This document shows, piece after piece, positions 7,451 through 15,182 of a stretch of 29,907 bases of DNA. The position numbers and the translations under genes were made by a program. Position 1 is the first letter of the stretch, and each line of letters begins with the position of its first letter. This DNA is from JBBQRS01 sp038214535 (GTDB taxonomy: Bacteria > Chloroflexota > Anaerolineae > CG2-30-64-16). Under the pieces are notes generated by a model. It was given only the letters and a program-made list of their open reading frames with translations, was not told the DNA's origin and searched no databases. The stretch spans positions 1-29,907 of the forward strand of contig JBBQRS010000057.1 of the NCBI GenBank assembly GCA_038214535.1. The letters run 5' to 3'.

Positions 7451-8701
7451 ATGCCGCAAAAGATTGACCGTGCGCAACTCACGGCCTTGCCGCTATTGCG
7501 CGACGCCTCGCCCGAACTGATTGATGCGGTGCTGAAAGCCGGGAAGCCGCGGACTTTTGACGCCGACGCCGTGCTGGTTGAGGAAGGCACCCGCGGGCAA
7601 GAGATGTACCTGATCCTGGACGGCACGGTTGTCATCACCAAAGGAAAGGGCGACGATCGGGTTCTGCTGGCGGAGCGCGGGGTGGGCGAAATCATCGGGG
7701 AGATGGCGTTGATTGACGACAGCGCGCGCAGCGCGACGGTACGCGCGCTGTCGCCGACGCTGACGCTGGAATTTACGGCGGCGGACTGGCGACGCATCTG
7801 GATGCGCGAGCCGCAGCTCCTCCTGCCGATGGTGCAGAACCTGACCTCTCGGTTGCGCAGCGCCGACCTCCAGATGATCGAAGACCTGACGAAGAAGAAC
7901 GAGGAGTTGACGCGCGCATACGCCGACCTGAAGGCGGCACAGGCGGCCATTGTGGAGAAGGAACGGCTCGAACGAGAGTTGGAACTGGCGCGCCAGTTGC
8001 AACAGAGCATGTTGCCCCGCGAATTCCCGCCGATTGACGGTTATCAGGTGGCGGCGCGTAACCGGCCGGCGCGCCAGGTGGGGGGCGATTTCTACGACGT
8101 GATCGCCATCAGCCCGCAGCGCGTGGTGATCGTGATGGCCGACGTTTCGGACAAGGGGATGCCGGCGGCGCTCTACATGGCGTTGACGCGTAGCCTGATC
8201 CGGGCCGAGGCCAAGCGAAGCGGCTCGCCGCGCGAGGTGTTGCTGCGAACACACCGGCTGCTGCTGGAAATCAGCCAGAACACGATGTTCTTCACGGCGT
8301 TCTGCGGCGTGCTCGACCCCGAGACCGGCGTGATGGTCTACGCGCGGGCGGGGCACGACCGCCCCTTGCTCTACAGCCCGACGACGCACACCTCGCGGTG
8401 GCTCGAAGCGCGCGGGATGATGCTGGGGTACATCGAGGATGTGTTTCTCGAAGAAGCAGAGGTTAAACTGGAGTTGGGGGATGCCCTGGTGCTTTATACC
8501 GATGGCGTGACCGATGCGAACGACCCTGCCGGAAATTTCTTCGGAGACGAGCATTTACGCGAGATGATCGAAGGGACGACACATCACCATGCGGCGGCGC
8601 TGTGCGATGACATCCTCGCTGCCGTTGTGGGTTTCCAGGCGGGGGCCGATCCGTTTGACGACATCGCGATAATGGTACTGAGTCGGGACGGCGTCGCCTG
8701 A
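7451..8701 (+). CDS. Cyclic-nucleotide-binding domain / SpoIIE-type PP2C phosphatase
   Basis: 416-aa cytoplasmic signalling protein. Residues ~12-130 form a Crp-like cNMP-binding fold (LLRDASPELID, GEIIGEMALIDDSARSATV). Residues ~140-190 are a charged coiled-coil linker (DLTKKNEELTRAYADLKAA). Residues ~195-412 form the PP2C/SpoIIE domain with metal-binding motifs GGDFYD (211-216), ADVSDKGMPAAL, YTDGVTDA (Asp351) and DDIAIMVL. Members dephosphorylate anti-sigma-factor antagonists (STAS proteins) or other Ser/Thr-phosphoproteins; the cNMP domain probably sets activity in response to a ligand. The ligand is not assured. No STAS or anti-sigma gene lies nearby. The start has AAGGA upstream. Transcription ends near hairpin copy B. 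Confidence 0.92.
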   Translation: MPQKIDRAQLTALPLLRDASPELIDAVLKAGKPRTFDADAVLVEEGTRGQEMYLILDGTVVITKGKGDDRVLLAERGVGEIIGEMALIDDSARSATVRALSPTLTLEFTAADWRRIWMREPQLLLPMVQNLTSRLRSADLQMIEDLTKKNEELTRAYADLKAAQAAIVEKERLERELELARQLQQSMLPREFPPIDGYQVAARNRPARQVGGDFYDVIAISPQRVVIVMADVSDKGMPAALYMALTRSLIRAEAKRSGSPREVLLRTHRLLLEISQNTMFFTAFCGVLDPETGVMVYARAGHDRPLLYSPTTHTSRWLEARGMMLGYIEDVFLEEAEVKLELGDALVLYTDGVTDANDPAGNFFGDEHLREMIEGTTHHHAAALCDDILAAVVGFQAGADPFDDIAIMVLSRDGVA

Positions 8702-8720
8702 AGATATTCGGCGCGAATCT

Positions 8721-8756
8721 CCCGCGGAGCGCATCTGAGGATGCGCACTCCGCGGG
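8721..8756. repeat. CTGAGG-loop hairpin, copy B
   Basis: Left arm 8721-8734 pairs with 8741-8756, with a 2-base bulge (left arm lacks TG), around loop CTGAGG (8735-8740). It lies between the converging phosphatase and glucokinase genes, 19 bases after the phosphatase stop. No T-run follows. Confidence 0.75.
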
Positions 8757-8767
8757 GGATTCGCGAT

Positions 8768-9757
8768 TCAGGCACAGAAGCCTTCCAGCCCGTAGCAGGC
8801 CGCGCCGAGCAAGGCGGCCTTGGGGTTGAGCACGACGTACACCGGCATCGGTTCGAGCAGGTCGGACATCCGGCCTTTGGCGCAGAAAGCGGCAAAGAAA
8901 GCGCCATTCGTCAGGAAGGGCAATATCCGGGGGGGAATCCCGCCGGCCAGATACATCCCGCCGGTGGACATCACTTTCAACGCCAGATTGCCCGCCTCGA
9001 TACCCAAAATCTCCACGAAAAGGCGCAGCGTCTCATGGCAGATCGCGCAGCCGCCGCGCTCGATGGCGACCTGAACGATGATCGGCGTGCGGTCATCGGC
9101 GGCGGCCAACTGTTCGGCCAACCAGCGCGGCTCGGGCGCAGCGCCTGTGTCGCGGAGAAAGTCGTAGAGGTTGGGGATGCCACTGCCGGAACAGACCCGC
9201 TCGGCGCTGATGTGGCCGTAACGCGCCTTGAGATATGAGAGCAACGCAATTTGCTCCGCCGTAATGGGCGAGAAACTGGCGTGCCCCCCCTCCGAAGATT
9301 GTGGCAGATAATGCATGCCATCCCAGACGAGGAAACCTTCACCCAGACCGGTGCCGGGCGCGATCACGCCCAGGGCGCCGCCTTCGGTTGGCGCGCCGGC
9401 GTTGAGCGTCACCAGTTCATCGGGCGTCAAATGAGGAATACCGTAGGAGACCGCGGCCAGATCATTGAGCAGGCGGACGCCCGCGCCCCCCAGGAAATCA
9501 CGAACGAGCTGCTCGTTGACGTCCCATTCCAGATTGGTGAGATCGGCATGACCCGCGATGACGGGGCCGGCGACGCCGAACACGGCGCGTTCGATGTGGT
9601 AGTCGGATGCGCGCAGGAAATCGGCTAGAAGCGCCTCGAAGCTGGGGTAACGCGCGCTGGGGAGCGTCCCTTCCAGCACGGGATGGCGCGGCCCACCCTG
9701 TTCCGAGATGATCGCCAGATTTGCCTTCGTGCCGCCGAGATCGCCAACGAGTAACAT
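8768..9757 (-). CDS. glk: Glucokinase (Glk family)
   Basis: Cytoplasmic ATP:glucose 6-phosphotransferase. The 329-aa length fits the Glk (non-ROK) family. The phosphate-binding LLVGDLGGTKANLAI is at the N-terminus, followed by RLLNDLAAVSYGIP (catalytic Asp region), APGTGLGEGFLVWDG, SSEGGHASFSP and GHISAERVCSGSGI. The C-terminal GGMYLAGGIPPRILPFL and NPKAALLGAACYG match E. coli Glk closely. ATG 9757 is chosen because the family begins here; the frame stays open further upstream through sequence antisense to nothing recognisable. A GGAG lies about 13 bases before the ATG, a long spacing. Its own promoter (9798-9826) makes it independent of the upstream ABC operon. Confidence 0.93.
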   Translation of the reverse strand: MLLVGDLGGTKANLAIISEQGGPRHPVLEGTLPSARYPSFEALLADFLRASDYHIERAVFGVAGPVIAGHADLTNLEWDVNEQLVRDFLGGAGVRLLNDLAAVSYGIPHLTPDELVTLNAGAPTEGGALGVIAPGTGLGEGFLVWDGMHYLPQSSEGGHASFSPITAEQIALLSYLKARYGHISAERVCSGSGIPNLYDFLRDTGAAPEPRWLAEQLAAADDRTPIIVQVAIERGGCAICHETLRLFVEILGIEAGNLALKVMSTGGMYLAGGIPPRILPFLTNGAFFAAFCAKGRMSDLLEPMPVYVVLNPKAALLGAACYGLEGFCA

Positions 9758-9797
9758 ATGCGGGAGTTTCTCCAATCGCGATAATATCTGCGATCGG

Positions 9798-9826
9798 ATG
9801 TTAGCAGCGTGGCGCACGCCTGTCAA
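9798..9826 (-). promoter_or_regulatory. Promoter of glk
   Basis: On the minus strand TTGACA (9821-9826), 17-bp spacer, TAACAT (9798-9803). The predicted start near 9791 leaves a leader of about 34 bases. The -35 is perfect and the -10 matches 4 of 6. Confidence 0.6.
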
Positions 9827-9838
9827 TCCAGCGACGTG

Positions 9839-9871
9839 AGACCTGACAGGTTGGCGAAACCTGTCAGGTCT
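9839..9871. repeat. 14-bp perfect palindrome overlapping the ABC gene stop codon
   Basis: Arms 9839-9852 (AGACCTGACAGGTT) and 9858-9871 are exact reverse complements around 5 bases. The right arm contains the TGA (9864-9866) and the last codons of the minus-strand ABC ATPase gene. No T-run follows. Confidence 0.8.
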
Positions 9872-10817
9872 GCGCGCCGGCCGATAGGCTTTCGACCTTG
9901 TTCCCGGCGAGAACCATGAAGACGTCTTCCAGCGTCGGGTCCGCAAGCTCGCCGGCGGCCGTAAAGCCGCGATCGGCCAGCGCGGCGCGCAGCGACACGG
10001 CATCGTGGGCGCCCGCCAGCGTGAGCGCGTGCAGGTGATCGCCGCGCAGCCCCGCCTGCACCACGCCCGGCGTCTGCTCGAGCGCGGCCAGCGCCGGAAT
10101 CAATGGCTCGACGATCACGTCCCACGCGGGGCCGGGCAGTGCGTCGCGCTTGAGCGCCGCGAGGGTGTCCAGCGCCAGCAGCCGCCCGCCGTTCATGATC
10201 CCCAACCGCCCGCAATACTCCGCCTCGTCCATGTAGTGCGTGCTGACAAACACCGTGACCCCGCTCTGCGCCAGGCCGTCAATCAAGCCCCAGAAGACGC
10301 GCCGGGCCGCCGGGTCCACACCGCTGGTCGGCTCGTCAAGGAAGAGCAACTCGGGCCGATGCACCAGCGCGACCGCCAGCGCCAGGCGTTGCCGCCAGCC
10401 GGTGGAGAGTTCGCCGGCGCGCTCGTTTGGACGGTTGCTCAGTCCCACCAGCTCCAACACTGCGCGCTGACGTGACTTCAACTCGCCGCGCGGTAGGTGA
10501 TATAGCCCCGCGTAGAAGGCCAGGTTTTCGGCCACCGTCAACTCATCGTAGAGCGCGGCCTTCTGGCACATATAGCCGATCAGCGGGCGGATGGCCTCCG
10601 TCTCGCGCGCGATGTCGTAGCCCAGCACGGTTGCCCGCCCTGACGTGGGCCGCAATAGCCCCAGCAGCATCCGGATGGTCGTGGTCTTGCCCGAACCATT
10701 CGGCCCCAGATAGCCCAGCACCTCGCCGCGTTGCACCTCGAACGAAAGATGATCCACCGCGGTGAAATCCCCGAACTTCTTGGTCAGCCCCTCAACCTGC
10801 ACCACCGGCTCAGCCAC
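9864..10817 (-). CDS. ABC transporter ATP-binding protein, canonical partner of export pair
   Basis: 317-aa ATPase of a drug/ion-type ABC-2 exporter, acting at the inner face of the membrane. It shows Walker A GPNGSGKTTT, a variant signature LSTGWRQRLALA (LSTGW in place of LSGGQ), Walker B LLFLDEPTSGVDP and an intact H-loop STHYMDEAE. A ~80-residue C-terminal domain ends at LEDVFMVLAG, as in NatA/CcmA-type proteins. It starts at GTG 10815-10817, which overlaps the end of the preceding ATPase gene by 8 bases. AGGAGG, encoded inside that gene's last codons, lies 6 bases upstream, so the two are translationally coupled. The last codons lie in a dispersed palindrome. It resembles the second half of fused YbhF. 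Confidence 0.92.
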   Translation of the reverse strand: MAEPVVQVEGLTKKFGDFTAVDHLSFEVQRGEVLGYLGPNGSGKTTTIRMLLGLLRPTSGRATVLGYDIARETEAIRPLIGYMCQKAALYDELTVAENLAFYAGLYHLPRGELKSRQRAVLELVGLSNRPNERAGELSTGWRQRLALAVALVHRPELLFLDEPTSGVDPAARRVFWGLIDGLAQSGVTVFVSTHYMDEAEYCGRLGIMNGGRLLALDTLAALKRDALPGPAWDVIVEPLIPALAALEQTPGVVQAGLRGDHLHALTLAGAHDAVSLRAALADRGFTAAGELADPTLEDVFMVLAGNKVESLSAGAQT

Positions 10818-11769
10818 GCGCCGCCTCCTGCTCCATCTGCGCGCCTTGCAACAGCGCGATGAAGGCGTCTTCCAGCGAAGGCGTGATGGGCCGCAGGCCG
10901 GTGACCGTCACGCCCGCCGTGTCGAGCGCCGCGCGCAGCCGCGCCGTCACGCCATCCCCGACGGTCGCGCCGGGTCGCAGCCGCAGGTGCAAACGCTCGC
11001 CGAACGCGCCCACGTCCTCCACGTCGGGGTCAGCCTGACACACCGCGCTGGCGGTGTTGCGCGGCGCCGCCGTGAGTTCAAGGATGCGCCCGGCCAGCGG
11101 GGCCATCAGCTCACGCGGCGCGCCGCTGGTCAGCACTCGCCCGCCATACATGAAGCCCAGCCGGTTGCAGCGAATCGCCTCATCCATGTACGGCGTACTG
11201 ACCACCACGCCCGTGCCCTCGCCCAGCAGCCGGATGATCAACTGCCAGAAGTCTTGCCGCGTGACGGGGTCCACGCCGCCGGTCGGCTCGTCCAGCAGCA
11301 ACAACGGCGGGCGATGGATCAGCGCGGCAGCCAGCCCCAGCTTTTGCTTCATCCCGCCCGAAAGCGCCTCGGCGCGGCGCGCCTCGAACCCGGTCAGCCC
11401 CACGAAGCCGAGCAGTGCGCGCGCTCGCGCATCCAGCTCGCCGCGCGGCACGCCGCGCACCGACCCGAAGAACGCCAGATTCTCGTAGACCGTGAGATCG
11501 CCGTAGAGCGAGAAACGTTGCGGTAGGTAGCCGAGGGAGGCGCGCGCGGCTTCCGTCTCGCGCGTTACGTCGTGCCCCGCCACCGCCACGCGCCCGCCGT
11601 CGAGGCTGAGCGCGCCCACCATCAAGCGCATCGTGGTCGTCTTGCCCGCCCCGTCCGGCCCCACCAGCCCCACGGCCTCGCCGGGCGCGACGTTCAATGA
11701 CACGCCGTCCACCGCCCGGACGGCGCCGAATTGTTTACGAAGGTCGGTCGCTTCAAGCAACATGGTCAT
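10810..11769 (-). CDS. ABC transporter ATP-binding protein, degenerate H-loop partner
   Basis: 319-aa ATPase, first of the pair. Walker A is GPDGAGKTTT, signature LSGGMKQKLGLA and Walker B LLLLDEPTGGVDP. The switch histidine is replaced by proline (VVVSTPYMDEA), so this composite site is probably weak or inactive, while the second ATPase keeps its histidine. The pair thus looks like a split YbhF, with asymmetric nucleotide sites. It starts at ATG 11769 with GAGGG upstream, 49 bases after the HlyD-like gene. The C-terminal LEDAFIALLQG is typical of exporter ATPases. Confidence 0.92.
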   Translation of the reverse strand: MTMLLEATDLRKQFGAVRAVDGVSLNVAPGEAVGLVGPDGAGKTTTMRLMVGALSLDGGRVAVAGHDVTRETEAARASLGYLPQRFSLYGDLTVYENLAFFGSVRGVPRGELDARARALLGFVGLTGFEARRAEALSGGMKQKLGLAAALIHRPPLLLLDEPTGGVDPVTRQDFWQLIIRLLGEGTGVVVSTPYMDEAIRCNRLGFMYGGRVLTSGAPRELMAPLAGRILELTAAPRNTASAVCQADPDVEDVGAFGERLHLRLRPGATVGDGVTARLRAALDTAGVTVTGLRPITPSLEDAFIALLQGAQMEQEAARG

Positions 11770-11818
11770 TCAATTTCCCTCACCCCGCCTCTCCCGGAGG
11801 GCGAGGAGCCAGATGCGC

Positions 11819-13192
11819 TCACTCGAAGACCACATCGGCGGGCATTCCTAGCTTGAGATCACCCGTGGGGTTGTCCACCGCGATCTTGATGGCAAAAACC
11901 ACTGCGCGGCGGCCCGCCGGGGTTTGCACGTTGCGCGGTGTGAACTCGCCGCGATCCGCGATGCGCTGCACCACACCCGTGAAGACGCGACCGGGGAAGG
12001 AGTCTACCGTCACCTGAGCGCCCTGCCCCACCTTGATCGCCCCGTATTGATCCTCCGGTAAATAGACCGTCAGCGTCAAATTCGCCAAGTCGCCCAGCGT
12101 GAGCAACGCCCCGCCCGGCATCGCCACCTCGCCCGGTTCGATCGTGCGCTGAAGCACCACGCCGTCCGACGGCGCGCGCACCGTCAGGCGCGCGATCTGC
12201 TCGTCAATGACCTTGAGGCCCGCCTCAACCTCCACGATCCGACCCCGCGCGGCCTCGGCCTGCGCCTGAGCGGCCTGCACCTGCGCCTCGGCGGCCTTGA
12301 TCTGTTCGGGGCGCGCGCCCGCTTGCAGCAGTTCCAGCTTCGCCTGCTCGGCGCGCGTCCGGGCCGTCGCGCTGGTCAGCGCGGCCTCCGTCTGGCTCAC
12401 CGCCGCAGATGCCTGGATGATCCCCGCCAGCGCCTGATCCACCCCGGCCCGCGCCTGGTCGAGTTCGGGGGTAGTCGCGCCCTTCACCAGCGCGTCGTAG
12501 TTGGCCTGCGCGGCCTGCAAGGCCAGCGTCGCCCGCTCCAGCGCCAGCGATTGCGGCATCGCGGCCACGTCGGCTCGGCTCGAGATCTTGTCGTATTCGG
12601 CCTGTGCCTGCCGCACGCCCGCCTCGGCCTGCTGCATCTGCGTGAGCGCCTGCTCAATCACCTCGGCGCGCGCCCCATCCTTGACCTGCGCAAAACGCGC
12701 CGCGGCCTGGTTGCGCCCGGCCTCCGCCGCCTTGAGCGCGCCGCGCGCCTGCGCCAGTTGCGCCTGCGCGGTGTCCGTGCCGCCCTGCGCCGCGGCGACG
12801 GCCTCCTGCTGCGCCTGGATCTCCTGCGCGCGCGCGCCGGCGCGCACCTGATCGAGCGCGGCCTGCGCCGCCGCGACGTTGGCCTCGGCTGCGGCCTGTG
12901 CGCCCTGCGCCGCGATCAGCCCCGCCTCGGTCTGGGCGCGCTGTTTTTCCAGCAGCGCCGGGTCGAAGATCACGAGTTTTTGCCCCGCGGTCACGGCGTC
13001 GCCTTCGGCCGCGTTGACCGCGGTGACCCGACCCATGGTTTCCGCCGCCAGCGTCACCTCGGTCGCTTCGATCGTGCCCGAGACGGTCCGGTCGCCGCCA
13101 TCGCTGCTGCGCCCGTTCCACCACCACGCGCCCACCGCAATCGCCCCTACCAGGAGCACCAGCGGGATCACCCGCCGCAGTCGTTCACGCAT
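11819..13192 (-). CDS. HlyD/YbhG-family membrane fusion (periplasmic adaptor) protein
   Basis: 457-aa adaptor anchored by one N-terminal helix (VIPLVLLVGAIAVGAWWW). A biotinyl-lipoyl-like half (ETMGRVTAVNAAEGDAVTAGQ) comes next. Then a very long Ala/Gln-rich coiled-coil region (~residues 85-320) contains four spaced copies of a G-A-[RT]-x-x-x-[IL]-like element (AGARAQEIQ, DGARAEVIE, KGATTPELD, AGARPEQIK). The returning lipoyl half (VRAPSDGVVLQRTIEPGEV) and beta-barrel (VDSFPGRVFTGVV) complete it. ATG 13192 is chosen because GGAGG sits 4 bases before it; an ATG six codons upstream would make that Shine-Dalgarno part of the coding sequence. It links the permease and ATPases in an exporter; the cargo is unknown. 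Confidence 0.9.
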   Translation of the reverse strand: MRERLRRVIPLVLLVGAIAVGAWWWNGRSSDGGDRTVSGTIEATEVTLAAETMGRVTAVNAAEGDAVTAGQKLVIFDPALLEKQRAQTEAGLIAAQGAQAAAEANVAAAQAALDQVRAGARAQEIQAQQEAVAAAQGGTDTAQAQLAQARGALKAAEAGRNQAAARFAQVKDGARAEVIEQALTQMQQAEAGVRQAQAEYDKISSRADVAAMPQSLALERATLALQAAQANYDALVKGATTPELDQARAGVDQALAGIIQASAAVSQTEAALTSATARTRAEQAKLELLQAGARPEQIKAAEAQVQAAQAQAEAARGRIVEVEAGLKVIDEQIARLTVRAPSDGVVLQRTIEPGEVAMPGGALLTLGDLANLTLTVYLPEDQYGAIKVGQGAQVTVDSFPGRVFTGVVQRIADRGEFTPRNVQTPAGRRAVVFAIKIAVDNPTGDLKLGMPADVVFE

Positions 13193-13234
13193 ACCGCCTC
13201 CATCATTCAAAATACGTCTGTCGTCGGCCCCGTC

Positions 13235-13266
13235 GTGGACAGGATGGACAAGATTAACAGGATCAG
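13235..13266. repeat. GACAGGAT-type repeat, copy 1
   Basis: Contains GGACAGGATGGACAAGAT and AACAGGAT in tandem, in the 84-base gap between the permease and HlyD-like genes. The same ACAGGAT units recur at 21532, 25501 and 26714. Confidence 0.6.
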
Positions 13267-13276
13267 TAGGGCCGCA

Positions 13277-14416
13277 TTAATCCAGGCGCTTGCGGAAGCG
13301 CAATGCCGAGCCGCCCATGATGACGATGGCAAAGATCGTCAGGGCGATGACGTCCGCGCGCAGCTCTTGCAGCCCCACGCCCTTGAGCATGATGCTGCGC
13401 ACGATCACCAGATAGTAGCGCAACGGGATGACGTAGCTCACGGCCTGCAAGAACCACGGCATACTGGCGAGCGGGAACAGAAAGCCCGACAGGAAGATGG
13501 ACGGCAGGATGAAGAAATAGGCCGTCATCATCGCTTCCTGCTGCGTGTTGGCAATCGTCGAGGCGAACAGCCCCAGCCCCAGTGTAGAGAGGAGGAAGAG
13601 ACCCGTCAGCGCCAGCAGCAGCGGCAGACTGCCGTTCAGCGGCACCCCGAAAAGCAGCATTCCGATCACCAGGATCTCCACCGTGTCGAACGCGGCGATG
13701 GCAACGTAAGGCGTCACCTTGCCCACGATCAGCTCGAAAGAACTGAGCGGGGTGACGATGAGTTGCTCGATGGTGCCGCGCTCGCGCTCGCGCACGATGG
13801 CTGTCGCGGTCAGCATGGTGGTCAACACCATCAGGATCATCCCGATGAGCGCCGGCACCATATAGTAAGCCGAGAGCAGGTCGGGGTTATACCATACCTG
13901 CGTGCGCACCTCTACCGGCGCCTGCGTCGCGCCCGGCTGGCCACGCGCCGCCGCGCGCTCCACCATGATGTTCGTCGCCTTTGTCTGACCGATCATCGTG
14001 GCGGCTGAGAGGGCCGTGCTGGCGATGCTGGGGTCCGAGCCATCCACCACCAGCGCGACCTGTGCCTGGCGCCCGCCGGCGATCTGCTCGCCATAGTCGG
14101 GCGGGATGATCAGCCCGGCGCGCGCCTGACCGCCGTCAATCAGGGCGCGCAACTCCGCCTCGCTGTCCACGTCATAAGCCACCTTGAAATAGTCGGCGGC
14201 GCGATAGGCGTCGAGCAGGGCGCGCGCTGCGGGCGAACGATCCTGATCCCACACGGCCAGCGGCACACCGCGCACGTCGGTCGTCGCGGCATAGCCCAGC
14301 AGGAACAGTTGCGCCACCGGCATGAGCAGCGCGATCCCGAGCGTGCGCGGGTCGCGAAAGATCTGGATGAACTCCTTGCGGATCAGAGCCATCAACCGCC
14401 CGAAGTTTATGGACAT
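13277..14416 (-). CDS. ABC-2 type exporter permease
   Basis: 379-aa membrane component of the exporter, of the YhhJ/YbhS/YbhR type. The N-terminus ALIRKEFIQIFRDPRTLGIAL is diagnostic, followed by one helix and a ~140-residue extracytoplasmic domain. Five or six helices follow from about residue 175 and include VRERERGTIEQLIVTPL, the conserved ABC-2 motif. It ends ALRFRKRLD. The gene overlaps the TetR gene end by 10 bases, with GGAGGG in the TetR coding region as Shine-Dalgarno. Related systems usually have two permeases; only one is seen here although there are two ATPases, so it may act as a homodimer. Confidence 0.92.
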   Translation of the reverse strand: MSINFGRLMALIRKEFIQIFRDPRTLGIALLMPVAQLFLLGYAATTDVRGVPLAVWDQDRSPAARALLDAYRAADYFKVAYDVDSEAELRALIDGGQARAGLIIPPDYGEQIAGGRQAQVALVVDGSDPSIASTALSAATMIGQTKATNIMVERAAARGQPGATQAPVEVRTQVWYNPDLLSAYYMVPALIGMILMVLTTMLTATAIVRERERGTIEQLIVTPLSSFELIVGKVTPYVAIAAFDTVEILVIGMLLFGVPLNGSLPLLLALTGLFLLSTLGLGLFASTIANTQQEAMMTAYFFILPSIFLSGFLFPLASMPWFLQAVSYVIPLRYYLVIVRSIMLKGVGLQELRADVIALTIFAIVIMGGSALRFRKRLD

Positions 14417-15069
14417 GGTGTTGCGCCCTCCGGCGCGCCGTCATCACAGGGGGCGCGGTAGTTCATCCCGCGCAGGAAGGTCTCCACCGTAGTCGCGACC
14501 ATCGCATCGGGGGGCAGGTGCGCCGCGCCGGGCAGCGGGAAGATGTCGCGGGTCAGTACGTAGACGAAAAGCGGGCCGACGAAACCATATGCCGCCGCGC
14601 CTGGGTCGCCGCGCCGCAGCACACCCGCGTCCATTTGCGCCGCGAGATAGCGCGTCAGGAAGGGAAACACGCGCGACAGCGCCAGCGTGTTGAGCAACCC
14701 CGCCAGTTCCGGGCGGCGCAGCGCCTCACCCAGCACCATCCGGAACAACGCGCGGCCCTCGTCGGTCGTCATGGCGCTCAGAAACAGCGTGGCAAGTCGG
14801 GGCAGCATCTCATGCGGCGGGTGGTCGAGCAGGGGATCGCCGACGGCGATCAGGTGCAGGCGGGGCGAGACCTCCTCGATCACCTGGCCGAAGAGGTCGG
14901 CCTTATCCTTGAAGTAGTGGTAGATCAGGCCGGGCGACCCGATGCCGGCGGCGCGGGCGATCTCTCGGTTTGTGGCCTTCTCGTAGCCCACCTGCGAGAA
15001 CACGGCCAGCGCCCCCCGGATGATCTGTTGGCGTCGCTCCTCGTAAGTTTCTTCGTCGCGCCTCGGCAT
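14407..15069 (-). CDS. TetR-family repressor of the export operon (CerR/YbiH-like)
   Basis: 220-aa DNA-binding regulator. The helix-turn-helix is near residues 15-60 (QIIRGALAVFSQVGYEKAT, IARAAGIGSPGLIYHYF). The C-terminal ligand domain resembles the YbiH/CerR type that controls ybhGFSR-like exporters. ATG 15069 follows AAGGTG by 6 bases; an in-frame ATG 18 codons upstream lies beyond the promoter -10 and across the operator, so it is not used. It is the first gene of the operon and lies just behind a 12-bp-arm palindrome overlapping its promoter, so it very probably represses its own operon until a substrate binds. The ligand is unknown. Confidence 0.92.
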   Translation of the reverse strand: MPRRDEETYEERRQQIIRGALAVFSQVGYEKATNREIARAAGIGSPGLIYHYFKDKADLFGQVIEEVSPRLHLIAVGDPLLDHPPHEMLPRLATLFLSAMTTDEGRALFRMVLGEALRRPELAGLLNTLALSRVFPFLTRYLAAQMDAGVLRRGDPGAAAYGFVGPLFVYVLTRDIFPLPGAAHLPPDAMVATTVETFLRGMNYRAPCDDGAPEGATPCP

Positions 15070-15081
15070 CGCCGCACCTTC

Positions 15082-15109
15082 ATTGTTGATTGACCGATCA
15101 ATCAACAAT
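15082..15109. promoter_or_regulatory. TetR operator palindrome
   Basis: Arms 15082-15093 (ATTGTTGATTGA) and 15098-15109 are perfect reverse complements with a 4-base centre, 12 bases upstream of the TetR start. The distal arm overlaps the -10 hexamer, the expected geometry for autorepression. Confidence 0.8.
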
Positions 15110-15135
15110 ATACGCCGACACAATTAAGTTGTCAA
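15107..15135 (-). promoter_or_regulatory. Promoter of the TetR-exporter operon
   Basis: On the minus strand TTGACA (15130-15135), 17-bp spacer, TATATT (15107-15112). Three bases of the -10 lie within the operator arm. Transcription would begin near 15100, inside the operator. Confidence 0.8.
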
Positions 15136-15182
15136 ATTGACGCGCAGACCTCATGCCTTGCCCTTGATAGCCTGACTGTCCT

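Noticed and set aside
8768..10003. Longer glucokinase start upstream of 9757
   Set aside because: The extension would run through the glk promoter and the palindrome into the ABC gene, has no family similarity, and the Glk fold starts at MLLVGDLGG.
12323..14008. 561-codon open frame on the plus strand across the HlyD-like and permease genes
   Set aside because: It is antisense to two well-supported genes, extremely rich in Arg/His/Gln, crosses their junction and has no recognisable domain; GC-rich codon bias opens such frames.
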